Part shown: positions 52,242-61,153 of the stretch, piece after piece | How positions within the stretch are numbered: the stretch's first letter is position 1 | Layout: the number at the start of each line of letters is the position of its first letter | DNA from: CAIZGX01 sp046048875 | GTDB lineage: Bacteria; Bacteroidota; Bacteroidia; Flavobacteriales_D; Sanyastnellaceae | Assembly (NCBI GenBank): GCA_046048875.1 | Contig: JBJOFG010000014.1 | Location: 1-64,000 of the forward strand | DNA: 64,000 nucleotides | Direction of reading: 5' to 3' | Position numbers and translations under genes: made by a program | Notes under the pieces: model-generated | What the model was told of the DNA's origin: nothing | Databases searched by the model: none | What the model saw: the letters and a program-made list of their open reading frames with translations, nothing else

Positions 52242-53520
52242 CACAAATTTGTTTTAATTGGGCTATGCATTTCGTTTGAGCTGTTTTCCATCGCGTATAA
52301 TCAGATGTGCGTCTCTTGCGGTCTTTATTGAATTGAACAATCTTCTTGAATCGGTCGAATCTCATTCGGGCTCGAACTTCGAATGTACCTATAATAATTA
52401 GCGCAAGGACTCCGAAGAAGTAGTTTATTCCGAAAATAGGAAATGCAATCGCTAAAAGTAGAATATATGGAATACTAAAGAAGATTTTGAAAGTGATTCG
52501 AATCGAGTTTCTGAAGAGGGGATCCTTCACTTTGGTTCGAACGAAGTTTTCAGTGAAATTCGAAATTGGAAAAAAGATTGTTTTACCGATAAATGAAAAT
52601 GGAACAGTCATGAAAACGCGAAGAGTGTTCCACATGCGCCATTGTTTTGCTTCAAAATCCGTTTGATTTGAGAAACTGAGTTCTGTCGTGATCTTGTTGA
52701 ATGCTTTTAACTCTTCAAGAAAAGCAGGTTTTTCAAAACACTGACCATTAACCATGTCCTGATAAATAACAACGTTTTCATGCCAATCGTTGTGGGGATA
52801 AACGAAGTGCATCAAGTCTTGTATAGTTAAATACTCTTCGTAATATTGGTCATTGCGGATATCGGTCATTACTGCCTGAAGGTGTTGGCTAATTTCCGCA
52901 ACCATTTCATTGGCCCATATAGCTTTGTTCGCAATGGTGTAATCTTCTTTCGATAGCACGATTGGCTTTCCTATTCGCAGCATAAAATCACCATCTTTTT
53001 CGAAGAATTCCGAGTATTCTAGGCCGAGAGGAAGAATACGAATTTGCTGCAAATTCGGATTTGCTTCGAAGGTGCCAATGATTAAGCGACCAATTCCTTT
53101 TTTCAACGGGGTGTTAAGTGCTTTTTTTCCTTTGTGTGTTCCCTCAGGGAAAAGACTTATCCAGTTGCCGCGATTCAATCGTTTGTAACACTCTTGGAAG
53201 ATTGCTTCGTTTCGGTCACGAATGTCTGCAACGTTATCTTTTTCGCGATATACTGGCAGCATGTTTACTTTTTTCAATATAAATGAAACAAGTCCTGCTT
53301 TAAAAACATCTGAGCGCGTTAGCCAATGAAGTTGTTGCGTAATAACAGAGCAGCAAAGGATTGGGTCGAGGAGTGCATTTTGGTGATTTCCAACAACGAT
53401 TGTAGGTATATCACTGCCTTTTAAATTTTCATATCCGACAACACGAAATTTTTTGTGAAAGAGCCTTAACCCAAACACCAATATCAATCTAAGAAATTCG
53501 TACAACCAAGATCTACGCAT
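52228..53520 (-). CDS. PlsC-like acyltransferase
   Basis: The 430-residue membrane protein has an acyltransferase domain near the N-terminus with the NHQNALLDP (NHx4D) and FPEGTHKGKK motifs, as in 1-acyl-glycerol-3-phosphate acyltransferases. The C-terminal half adds two or more membrane helices and a basic tail. Likely substrates are phospholipid precursors or other hydroxylated lipids. It is in a minus-strand run with an ABC exporter and VOC protein. Confidence 0.86.
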   Translation of the reverse strand: MRRSWLYEFLRLILVFGLRLFHKKFRVVGYENLKGSDIPTIVVGNHQNALLDPILCCSVITQQLHWLTRSDVFKAGLVSFILKKVNMLPVYREKDNVADIRDRNEAIFQECYKRLNRGNWISLFPEGTHKGKKALNTPLKKGIGRLIIGTFEANPNLQQIRILPLGLEYSEFFEKDGDFMLRIGKPIVLSKEDYTIANKAIWANEMVAEISQHLQAVMTDIRNDQYYEEYLTIQDLMHFVYPHNDWHENVVIYQDMVNGQCFEKPAFLEELKAFNKITTELSFSNQTDFEAKQWRMWNTLRVFMTVPFSFIGKTIFFPISNFTENFVRTKVKDPLFRNSIRITFKIFFSIPYILLLAIAFPIFGINYFFGVLALIIIGTFEVRARMRFDRFKKIVQFNKDRKRRTSDYTRWKTAQTKCIAQLKQICDDQN

Positions 53521-53543
53521 AACGAAAAGAAACGAAGATAACT

Positions 53544-55373
53544 TTATTTTGCTCTTTCTTGTAACTCAACCATTTTCAAATAGGCACTATCTTTTTGTAT
53601 AAGCTCTTCGTGTGTGCCGGTTTCAACAATACTTCCGTTATCTAAAACAATAATTTTAGTTGCGTTGCGAATGGTTGAAAGTCTATGTGCAATGACTAAA
53701 GAAGTTCTGTTTTTCATGAGTTCGTCGAGCGCAAGTTGAACCGCTCTCTCATTTTCTGTATCAAGAGCCGAAGTGGCCTCATCGAGAATAAGAAGTTTTG
53801 GGTCCTTTAAAATAGCTCTGGCAATAGCAATGCGTTGTCGTTGTCCCCCAGAAAGTTGAATCCCCCGATCACCTACAATGGTGTCCCAACCGTCTGTGAA
53901 TTGCTCGATGAATTCCCAAGCGTTAGCTCTGATTGCCGCTGACTTAATCTCTTCATCTGATGCTGAGGGTTTCCCATATGCAATGTTCTCACGAATACTT
54001 CCTCCGAACAACAAAACCTCTTGTGGTACATACGCCATGCTTCTTCGTAAATCATGAAGTTTCCACTGAGAAGCCGAAACTCCGTCGTAAAGAATATCAC
54101 CTTCCGTTACATCGTAAAAACGAAGCAATAGACTCGCAATGGTTGATTTACCAGATCCAGAGGAACCGACCAAAGCAATTTGTTCGCCCTCTTTTACTTC
54201 GAATGAAACATCTTTCAAAACTGCCATTTCAGCTCGGCTTGCATAGTTAAATGAAACGTTTTTGAAGGCAAATGTCCCATTGAATGATTTTTCTATGGCG
54301 GTTTCTTCTTCGGGAATATCTTCAGGGTCCATGGCCAAAATCTCCATTACGGATTCTATTATGCCTAAGCTGCGTTGAAGTGACCCCATTTGCGAAGCCA
54401 AGCCACCGATAGATCCAGCGATAAGTCCAGTTAACATAATGAATTGGGGAAGGACTTCCACGGGTAATTGTCCTGTTTGTTGCAGGTGCGCCCCAACACC
54501 AATGACAAGGCCCAATGTTCCGAACAAGAAAATGATAATAAACGTTCCGAACATACCTCGCCAAATTGCACTCCTCATTGCATTCTTGCGAACATCAACA
54601 ATTCGCTTGTAGTACCTAGCAATCTCAAAAGGTTCGTTACTGTAACTTTTCACACTTGTAACACCTGTGAATGTTTCATTCAACACAACGCCTGATTCCG
54701 CAACCTTGTCTTGCGTTTGTTTACTAAGTTTTTTTATGTACCGTCCAAAGAAAACCATCACTACAATAATCACAGGAAGGGTTACAAGCATGACTAGCGT
54801 TAAATACGGTGAGTAGGACACAAGCCAGCCAATACCAACAAAAATGATAACGGATTGACGAAGGAATTCAGCAAGTGTTGTTGTGAGCGTCTCTTGAATG
54901 GCTGTAATATCGGAAGTGATGCGACTGCTTAGATCACCCACTCTTCGTTCATTGTAAAATTGAATGGGCATGCGGATAATTCGAGAGTAAGTATCCTTTC
55001 TCAAGGCAAGCATGGCATTTTCCGAAACGTAGGAGAAAAGGTAAACGCGAAAGAATGAAAAAACTCCTTGAATAATGAGCAAACCAACCAAGGCTACGAG
55101 AGTCTTAGAGGTCATTCCGTCCCCTTCCCAATGCATGGCGCTCAATACGGATCTAGTAAGTGTCCCCCCGGGTAATGCAGTTTGTGCATTTGGAGTTAAA
55201 AGAAAACCAAGAAGGGCTGTAATAACAATGACTAACAAGCCAGAGACGATGAGCAAGAGCATTCCGATAAAAAACGCGAATGCATAAGGACGTAAATAGC
55301 GAAACAACCCCATTGTACTTGAGATTGTTGTTTTGGAAATTTTCTTCTTTGGAGGAGTAGCGCTTTCTTTCAC
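53544..55373 (-). CDS. MsbA-like ABC exporter
   Basis: The 609-residue half-transporter has six membrane helices (about 30-320) and a nucleotide-binding domain with GSSGSGKST, LSGGQRQRIAIARA and LLILDEATSALD. It is a lipid-A-exporter-like type (MsbA/LmrA). The start is GTG at 55373. The acyltransferase follows 23 bases later, which hints at a lipid role. Confidence 0.9.
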   Translation of the reverse strand: MKESATPPKKKISKTTISSTMGLFRYLRPYAFAFFIGMLLLIVSGLLVIVITALLGFLLTPNAQTALPGGTLTRSVLSAMHWEGDGMTSKTLVALVGLLIIQGVFSFFRVYLFSYVSENAMLALRKDTYSRIIRMPIQFYNERRVGDLSSRITSDITAIQETLTTTLAEFLRQSVIIFVGIGWLVSYSPYLTLVMLVTLPVIIVVMVFFGRYIKKLSKQTQDKVAESGVVLNETFTGVTSVKSYSNEPFEIARYYKRIVDVRKNAMRSAIWRGMFGTFIIIFLFGTLGLVIGVGAHLQQTGQLPVEVLPQFIMLTGLIAGSIGGLASQMGSLQRSLGIIESVMEILAMDPEDIPEEETAIEKSFNGTFAFKNVSFNYASRAEMAVLKDVSFEVKEGEQIALVGSSGSGKSTIASLLLRFYDVTEGDILYDGVSASQWKLHDLRRSMAYVPQEVLLFGGSIRENIAYGKPSASDEEIKSAAIRANAWEFIEQFTDGWDTIVGDRGIQLSGGQRQRIAIARAILKDPKLLILDEATSALDTENERAVQLALDELMKNRTSLVIAHRLSTIRNATKIIVLDNGSIVETGTHEELIQKDSAYLKMVELQERAK

Positions 55374-55411
55374 CGTAAAATCTTTCGGCGAATTTACTGC
55401 GCTTTCAGGCT

Positions 55412-55942
55412 TTATAATACCTGTTTTGAAACACGTAGTTTGTTAATCTCCTTTCGAATGCGATCCTGCATGATATTATTGTAATCGAGATCCCATGAAA
55501 TGTTATCTTTTCTGCGAAGCACTTTGGCTTTCGCAACCGGCATTTCACTTAAAAAACTGAAATCACATGCAGCGTTTTCTTTGAACAAAGAAATATCAAT
55601 GGTTAACATTAATCGAATTGCAGACTCTTCCCGCTTAATTGATTTCGTCTCGAGTTCAACAGTTTTGGTAACGTAACCGTCTTGCACATACTTAATGCTG
55701 TAATTCTCTTTGTAAGGAGCTTCAAGGCGGTATTTACCGCGGTGAGCAGATTTAATTTCCGACACAAGTTTGTTATCCGACCAAATTTGAATAGAAACCT
55801 TATCTAGTGGCTTTTCTGTGCTGTCCGCTAGAAATAGCTCTGTGACCTTTCCCTGAAGGACAATTTTAGATTTTCCGAAGGTTTGTGCTGAAGTAGAAAT
55901 ACTCAAGACAATGAAAAGTGGGAGAAAGAGTAAATTTTTCAT
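55412..55942 (-). CDS. Exported protein with carboxypeptidase-regulatory-like domain
   Basis: The 176-residue protein has a signal peptide ending STSAQ. A beta-sandwich of the CarboxypepD_reg type follows (LQGKVTEL ... KPLDKVSIQIWSDNK ... GKYRLEAP), then a C-terminal basic helix. Function unknown. It precedes the ABC exporter gene by 38 bases and probably belongs to the same operon. Confidence 0.72.
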   Translation of the reverse strand: MKNLLFLPLFIVLSISTSAQTFGKSKIVLQGKVTELFLADSTEKPLDKVSIQIWSDNKLVSEIKSAHRGKYRLEAPYKENYSIKYVQDGYVTKTVELETKSIKREESAIRLMLTIDISLFKENAACDFSFLSEMPVAKAKVLRRKDNISWDLDYNNIMQDRIRKEINKLRVSKQVL

Positions 55943-56003
55943 ACAGGTTTAATACGTCAAAGAAAGACCAAAAGTTGCAGAGTCCGAAAAAAAATTGAAA
56001 AAG

Positions 56004-56030
56004 ATGTAGGTACATTAAATGTAGATACAT
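56004..56030. promoter_or_regulatory. Two 12-bp palindromes upstream of marR gene (candidate operators)
   Basis: ATGTAGGTACAT (56004-56015) and ATGTAGATACAT (56019-56030) are perfect ATGTA-N2-TACAT inverted repeats 15 bp apart, centre to centre. The second touches the -7 element TATATTTG (56030-56037), the ideal place for a repressor. MarR-family proteins bind such palindromes, so autorepression is a good inference. Confidence 0.65.
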
Positions 56031-56037
56031 ATATTTG
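56030..56037 (+). promoter_or_regulatory. -7 element (TATATTTG), 4 nt from marR start
   Basis: It is an exact TAnnTTTG match four bases before the GTG start at 56042, predicting a leaderless transcript. It overlaps the second palindrome by one base. Confidence 0.5.
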
Positions 56038-56041
56038 CCGT

Positions 56042-56503
56042 GTGAAATCAATCGGAGAAGAAATACAACAATCAGAATTTAGTGATGTCTACCAAAAGTT
56101 GGGCATCAATATCCTATTCACAGCAGCATGGTTTGGTGAAATGAATCGTGCCGCTTTGAAGGATTATGATATTTCGTTGCCTCAATACAATGTTTTACGC
56201 ATTCTGCGCGGACAGAAGGGACAGCCTATTTCTGTAGCCGGATTGTGTGAGCGTATGATTGATAAAAGCAGCAATGCTTCTCGCATAGTAGATAAACTTG
56301 AAACGAGAAAACTCGTTTTAAGAAAAGTTTGTGACAAAGACAGAAGACAAGTAGATGTTGTTATCACTGAAAAAGGAACAATACTTCTTGAAGAATTAGA
56401 TAAAAAAGTTCCAACGTTTAAAACAATTATGTCGAAACAATTGTCTACTATGGACGCGGAAGCATTGAATTTCGCACTTGATCAAATAAGAAATCAAAAA
56501 TAA
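56042..56503 (+). CDS. MarR-family transcriptional regulator
   Basis: The 153-residue regulator has a winged helix (about residues 50-115) with the helix-turn-helix GLCERMIDKSSNASRIVDKLE and wing KVCDKDRRQVDV, as in MarR/SlyA. The GTG start follows the promoter directly. The palindromes at 56004-56030 are probable self-binding sites. The YceI gene follows 24 bases later, so the two are probably co-regulated. Confidence 0.92.
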   Translation: MKSIGEEIQQSEFSDVYQKLGINILFTAAWFGEMNRAALKDYDISLPQYNVLRILRGQKGQPISVAGLCERMIDKSSNASRIVDKLETRKLVLRKVCDKDRRQVDVVITEKGTILLEELDKKVPTFKTIMSKQLSTMDAEALNFALDQIRNQK

Positions 56504-56527
56504 ATCAAATAATAAAAATCAATAAAA

Positions 56528-57139
56528 ATGAAAAAAGCAATTTTAGCATTGGTTGTCGCAGTCGCTTCAGCAGTCGGAGTTCAAGCGCAGTTAGCAGATG
56601 GAAAGTACATCCTAGACTTCAACAAAAGTTCCATCGTATGGAATGCAAAGAAAGTAACTGGAAGCGGACACACAGGAACTGTTCGAGTTTCTAGCGGTGT
56701 CGTTTATGTGAAAGGAAATGCGGGTATTACTGGAAAAGTGAAGATTGATATGAATGCAATGGCTTGCACCGATATCTCCGATGCAGGAACAAACGCAAAC
56801 TTTTTAAATCACTTGAAGAGCCCAGATTTCTTCAATACAGTAGCTTTCCCAGATGCAATGTTTGAAGTTACAAGTGTGCAAGTTGCGAAAGGAAACAACG
56901 GAACAACGCATAATGTTAATGGCAACATGACTATCAAAGGAATTACAAAATCATTGTCTTTCCCTGCAAAAATTACAGGCGGCGGAAACCAAATTTTTGT
57001 AGAGGGAAGTGTTGCAGTTGATCGTTCACAATTCGATGTGAAGTATGGTTCTGCAGCATTCTTCGACAACTTGGGTGACAAAGCAATTGACAACATCTTC
57101 ACGTTAAACGTGAAGTTAGTAGGTGACTTAAAGAAGTAA
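56528..57139 (+). CDS. YceI-family exported protein
   Basis: The 203-residue protein has a signal peptide ending VGVQAQ and a YceI lipocalin-like barrel (KSSIVWNAKKVTGSGHTGTV, HLKSPDFFNTVAFPDAMFEV, VDRSQFDVKYGS). YceI proteins bind isoprenoid-type lipids such as polyisoprenols or quinones. It is probably controlled by the upstream MarR regulator. It ends in a strong hairpin. Confidence 0.93.
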   Translation: MKKAILALVVAVASAVGVQAQLADGKYILDFNKSSIVWNAKKVTGSGHTGTVRVSSGVVYVKGNAGITGKVKIDMNAMACTDISDAGTNANFLNHLKSPDFFNTVAFPDAMFEVTSVQVAKGNNGTTHNVNGNMTIKGITKSLSFPAKITGGGNQIFVEGSVAVDRSQFDVKYGSAAFFDNLGDKAIDNIFTLNVKLVGDLKK

Positions 57140-57162
57140 GTCTTGTTTAGTTAAGGTCGGAA

Positions 57163-57187
57163 AAGGTCGTCATTCAATGACGGCCTT
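57163..57187. terminator. Bidirectional terminator after YceI and beta-barrel genes
   Basis: AAGGTCGTCAT pairs with ATGACGGCCTT (one G-T wobble). It is flanked by T runs on both strands, so it should end transcription from either side. It overlaps the last codons of the minus-strand gene. Confidence 0.8.
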
Positions 57188-57931
57188 TTTTGTTTTGTAC
57201 TTGTCGTAGAGGAAGTACTTCAAGTCAATTGAAAAATAACTGCCAGATAAACTCAACCACAAACGTTCTGAACCAGATGTGGATTCAACAAGGCCCTGTG
57301 ATCCGGCAATCCTTCCAAAAGGTCTGTGAAAAGAGGCGCCTATGTAATAATAGCCATCTTTTTCACTACGATATTCAAAACCTAAATTCGATTGAGCCGC
57401 TAATGCGCTCCATTTAATTCGGTAGGTGATTTGACTGAAATCAAAATAGGTTGAATCAACTTTTTCAGAGCTGAATGTTTCGGTTTCACTTGGAAAAAAA
57501 TCGATGGAAATTCCAGCGCTAGCATTCATATACCATGTTTTCCCCAATCGAACGTATATCAACGCTTGTATAGGAATTTCGTAGGCAATGAATGTCATGT
57601 TATGTTTCGAATTCACTTGAACACTATCGTTCAAATCGAAATTCAGCGAATAGCTTCTTTTGACATAATTCAGACCGGTTTCAAGATTCCAAAATTTACC
57701 TAAAGGCTTACGTATAATAGAACCGAAACTGAAGCCAACATTGGATTTAGCGCTATATGTGAAATTGGGAAGATTTGCCGTTTCGATATCTGTATTCAAA
57801 TAGGCATTTGGTACAATAGGGCGCAATTGAAACCCAAAGAGGAATTCATTTGCAGGTGCTTTTTGTCCGAACGATAGTTCAGCGATGACGACTGCTAAGA
57901 GTAAGAAAATTATTTTTTTACTGAATTCCAT
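57170..57931 (-). CDS. Outer-membrane beta-barrel-like protein
   Basis: The 253-residue protein has a signal peptide (ending ELSFGQ) and an alternating aromatic/polar pattern of amphipathic strands with a C-terminal aromatic strand, which suggests a small beta-barrel of the PorT/OmpW-like class. No specific family motif was recognised. Its start overlaps the end of the nitroreductase gene by 22 bases. Confidence 0.68.
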   Translation of the reverse strand: MEFSKKIIFLLLAVVIAELSFGQKAPANEFLFGFQLRPIVPNAYLNTDIETANLPNFTYSAKSNVGFSFGSIIRKPLGKFWNLETGLNYVKRSYSLNFDLNDSVQVNSKHNMTFIAYEIPIQALIYVRLGKTWYMNASAGISIDFFPSETETFSSEKVDSTYFDFSQITYRIKWSALAAQSNLGFEYRSEKDGYYYIGASFHRPFGRIAGSQGLVESTSGSERLWLSLSGSYFSIDLKYFLYDKYKTKKAVIE

Positions 57932-58479
57932 TCGGTCACATATTCAAGTGGTTTGCGATGATTGCTCGGCCATTCGCCTTCAACATAACCTAAATAAACG
58001 ATGCCCATACAGCGTTGTTGTGCAGGAAGATTCAAGACTTCATTGAATTTTTCAGTTCTAATGAATCCAGGTGTCGCCCAAAAACTGCCAATGCCATAGG
58101 CGGTCGCAGTAAGCATTATATTTTGAATGGCGCACGCTACTGCATATTCTTCTTCGTGAAGAGCGACTTTTTCAGATGCCTCTGTACAAACCACAATAAC
58201 TGCAGAGGTGCTGTTCAATCGCGAGGTAACTCGTTCTTTTTTTACTGGCTGATCTTCCGGCATAAGCGAAGGAAGATTTTCGCGCAGAATATCCATTCCA
58301 TCTTCCAAGTAAACATGAAAGCGCCACGGTTGTGTAAGCTTGTGATTGGGTGCCCAAACTGCGTTCTGAAGCATTTTTTCAATTTGCTCTTTGTGCACTT
58401 TTCGGGTTGTATAATGCTCAGGTGTAATGGTTCTTCTACTTTGAATAAGTCCCGATATTTCGCTTAGATTGAATTTCAT
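57910..58479 (-). CDS. Nitroreductase family protein
   Basis: The 189-residue FMN-dependent oxidoreductase has an N-terminal RRTITPEHYTTRKV segment, NAVWAPNHKLTQPWRFHVY and AYGIGSFWATPGF, typical of nitroreductases. The substrate is unknown. It is divergent from the next SDR gene. Confidence 0.88.
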   Translation of the reverse strand: MKFNLSEISGLIQSRRTITPEHYTTRKVHKEQIEKMLQNAVWAPNHKLTQPWRFHVYLEDGMDILRENLPSLMPEDQPVKKERVTSRLNSTSAVIVVCTEASEKVALHEEEYAVACAIQNIMLTATAYGIGSFWATPGFIRTEKFNEVLNLPAQQRCMGIVYLGYVEGEWPSNHRKPLEYVTEWNSVKK

Positions 58480-58482
58480 GTC

Positions 58483-58511
58483 TTGTTATGAATGGTGTTC
58501 CGCTATTTTTG
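58483..58511 (+). promoter_or_regulatory. Promoter for SDR-M28 pair
   Basis: TTG (58483-58485), an 18-nt spacer and TATTTTTG (58504-58511) fit both elements. The leader would be about 8 nt. Confidence 0.6.
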
Positions 58512-58524
58512 TTCAAACTTAATC

Positions 58525-59286
58525 ATGAAAACAATACTCATAACAGGAGCAGGCAGTGGAATTGGTGCAGCAGCTGCATTTTCTTTAGCCGAAGAAGGAA
58601 ATAATCGTTTAATCCTAGTTGGAAGAAGCGAATCGAAACTCAATGAAGTATTGTCTGGTCTGCCTTATGCAGAGAACCATTGCATAATGTCTGTCGATGT
58701 TAGAAATGCGGAAGAACTTCGATCAGGATTAAAAAAAATATTGGGTGAAGGAAGTCTCGAGGCGGTATTTGCTAATGCTGGAATAGGCGGAGAAAATGCC
58801 TACGGAGAAGGAGATCGTTGGGACGAAATCGTTTCGATAAACCTAACAGGAACTTATGTTACCGTTATGGAATGCCTGCCATATCTGAGAAAATCTACTT
58901 CCACCTACAAACATGTTTTGTTGACGAGTTCAATTTTAGCGCGCTTCGGTGTTCCAAATCACTCAGCATACATAGCATCGAAGACGGGAATTTTAGGATT
59001 GACTCGTGCTTGGGCCGTAGAGTGGGCGAGAGAGCAAATATTGGTCAATGCCATTACACCTGGTTGGGTAGAAACACAGATGTCGAGAGACAGTATTCAA
59101 CGTCATGCAGATCGAAGCGCAACGACTTATGAATCGGCCTATCAAGAACAAATGAATTATGTCCCTACTGGAAGAATGGCACAGCCGGAAGAGTTGGGAA
59201 ATTTCGTAGCTTTTCTGTTTTCAGGAAAACAAAATTCAATAACCGGACAAGCACTCGACATTAACAACGGAGCATACATGCAATGA
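58525..59286 (+). CDS. Short-chain dehydrogenase/reductase
   Basis: The 253-residue SDR has ITGAGSGIGAAAA, NAGIGGENAYGEG, serine in LLTSSILARFG and YIASK, with C-terminal VPTGRMAQPEELGNF typical of 3-oxoacyl-ACP-reductase-like enzymes. The substrate is unknown. The stop overlaps the M28 gene start (ATGA). ATG 58525 lies just after the promoter; a longer frame begins at 58492. Confidence 0.9.
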   Translation: MKTILITGAGSGIGAAAAFSLAEEGNNRLILVGRSESKLNEVLSGLPYAENHCIMSVDVRNAEELRSGLKKILGEGSLEAVFANAGIGGENAYGEGDRWDEIVSINLTGTYVTVMECLPYLRKSTSTYKHVLLTSSILARFGVPNHSAYIASKTGILGLTRAWAVEWAREQILVNAITPGWVETQMSRDSIQRHADRSATTYESAYQEQMNYVPTGRMAQPEELGNFVAFLFSGKQNSITGQALDINNGAYMQ

Positions 59287-60671
59287 AGAAGATTTCATTA
59301 CTCACTTTAGCACTTGTTATTCTTGTTTCAAGGAGTAACGCGCAATTCACTAAGCAAGATTCTACTGTGGTCAAAGGTTTCTATTCAGAGGCACTTTCTA
59401 CGGCCCAGGCCTATAACGATTTGTATTACCTCTGTAAGAAAATTGGACATCGTATAGCGGGATCAGAAGCTGCTGACAAGGCCATTTTTTGGGGAGATTC
59501 AGTCATGAAATCGATTCCTGCAGACAACGTTTTTCTTATGCCTGTGAAGGTTCCGAAATGGAAACGAGGCAAGAAGGAGTTCGCAGCAATCTATGTTGGA
59601 AAAAAGAAAACCGAAATTCCGTTGCGTGCTCTCGGAGGATCTGTAGGAACAAATGGAACTTTAAAAGCGGAGGTTGTTGAGGTCAAAGACTTCGACGACA
59701 TGAAAGCGAAATCAGATCAATTGAAAGGAAAGATTGTGTTCATTAACAAGGCATTCGATCCCGCGATTATCAATACCGGATCTGCTTATGGAAACACGTC
59801 GCCCATTCGAACCAACGGTGCTTCCGAAGCCGCGAAGTACGGAGCAGTTGGATGCATCATTCGCTCACTAACTTCAGCCGATGATAAGTTTCCGCACACC
59901 GGTGCTATGCGTTACAAAGACGATGTGATAAAAATTCCGGCTGCAGCGTTGAGTAGTCTAGATGCACATTTTCTGCACGAAGCACTTCAATCAAACAAAA
60001 AAATTCTCTTCGAAATGCGCATGGAATGCGAGCGTTTCGACAGCGTGATGCAATCCAATGTAATTGGCGAAATCAAGGGAGGTTTGTATCCAGAAAAAAT
60101 TATTCTGGTGGGTGGACACCTCGATTCATGGGATGTGGGTGAAGGTGCACACGATGACGGAACAGGCATAGTGCAAAGCATGGAAGTGTTGCGCATTATG
60201 AAGGCAACAGGATACAAACCCGCATGCACCATTCGTGCGGTGTTGTACATCAATGAAGAATTCGGAAACGATGGTGGAGAGACCTATGCTAAAGTAGCTA
60301 AGGAAAAAGGTTGGGAACACGTTGCGGCCATTGAAAGCGACGGTGGTGGATTCACGCCAAAGGGATTTAGTTGTGATGCGCAAGACGGACAAGTTGAATG
60401 GGCGAAATCGTTAATGCCTTTCTTCGAACCGTATAATCTCTATTCTTTCAAGCGAGGATGGAGCGGCGTAGACATTGGTCCATTGAAAAACGGAAGCACC
60501 ATGCTTTTTGCTTTAATGGTAGACGGACAGCGCTATTTCGATTTTCATCATACGGACAACGATCGCTTTGAAAACGTAAACAAACGCGAGTTGGAATTAG
60601 GCGCGGCCTCCATGGCATCGCTCGTTTATTTCATCGATCAAAAAGTTCAAAAAGAAAACGCACAGAAGTAA
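59283..60671 (+). CDS. Exported M28-family zinc peptidase
   Basis: The 462-residue exported peptidase has a signal peptide (ending SNAQ), a PA domain insert (about residues 120-240) and an M28 catalytic core with GGHLDSWDVGEGAHDDGTG (zinc histidine and aspartate), INEEFGNDGG (catalytic glutamate) and a late HHTDND (zinc histidine). All zinc ligands appear intact. It probably trims peptides in the periplasm or outside, and is translationally coupled to the SDR gene. Confidence 0.91.
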   Translation: MKKISLLTLALVILVSRSNAQFTKQDSTVVKGFYSEALSTAQAYNDLYYLCKKIGHRIAGSEAADKAIFWGDSVMKSIPADNVFLMPVKVPKWKRGKKEFAAIYVGKKKTEIPLRALGGSVGTNGTLKAEVVEVKDFDDMKAKSDQLKGKIVFINKAFDPAIINTGSAYGNTSPIRTNGASEAAKYGAVGCIIRSLTSADDKFPHTGAMRYKDDVIKIPAAALSSLDAHFLHEALQSNKKILFEMRMECERFDSVMQSNVIGEIKGGLYPEKIILVGGHLDSWDVGEGAHDDGTGIVQSMEVLRIMKATGYKPACTIRAVLYINEEFGNDGGETYAKVAKEKGWEHVAAIESDGGGFTPKGFSCDAQDGQVEWAKSLMPFFEPYNLYSFKRGWSGVDIGPLKNGSTMLFALMVDGQRYFDFHHTDNDRFENVNKRELELGAASMASLVYFIDQKVQKENAQK

Positions 60672-61151
60672 TTATCTGCCGTACATGTCTTTGTGCCAAG
60701 TGTTGGCAAAAGGCTTCCACTTCGACGACTCCCAATCGCCATAGGCAGCAACGGTGGTGTCCAAGACAAGCGTCTCATCGGTTAAGCGATTCGCTTTTCT
60801 CAATGCCCAAAATTGTGCAATGCCTTCGGTTTGAATTTCATTGTCTTCTTGAAAGAGAACCGTTAATCGATCGAAAAGATTCACTCCAAGTGCATCACCA
60901 ATACGAAGCACTTCGCGATTCAATTTATCTATACTACATCCAGAGGCGAGCATAATGTTTTCATCGGCGGCAACAACTAGAATACGATTCATTTCTATCC
61001 AAGCTTTTCCTGCCATGGCTTTCCCGTGGTTGTTCCATCCTTCAAGAAACTTTGCCATTTCAGATTCAATGAAAGTAGATTGTTCAGTAGTAAGTAATTT
61101 GTTTGAAGTAAATACCCAAAGTCTAGCGTGAGGAGCAAGTTGAATTTCCAT
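60672..61151 (-). CDS. Conserved Bacteroidota protein (often misnamed 'ABC transporter ATPase')
   Basis: The 159-residue protein (ARLWVFTSNKLL, GWNNHGKAM, ASGCSIDKLNREV, NLFDRL) resembles a Bacteroidota family often labelled ABC transporter ATPase in databases, although it has no Walker A, signature or Walker B motif. Function unknown. It is the last gene of the XrtF operon, two bases downstream of the XrtF-associated gene. Confidence 0.82.
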   Translation of the reverse strand: MEIQLAPHARLWVFTSNKLLTTEQSTFIESEMAKFLEGWNNHGKAMAGKAWIEMNRILVVAADENIMLASGCSIDKLNREVLRIGDALGVNLFDRLTVLFQEDNEIQTEGIAQFWALRKANRLTDETLVLDTTVAAYGDWESSKWKPFANTWHKDMYGR

Positions 61152-61153
61152 AA

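Noticed and set aside
60672..61151. ABC transporter ATPase
   Set aside because: No Walker A, signature or Walker B motif and far too short.
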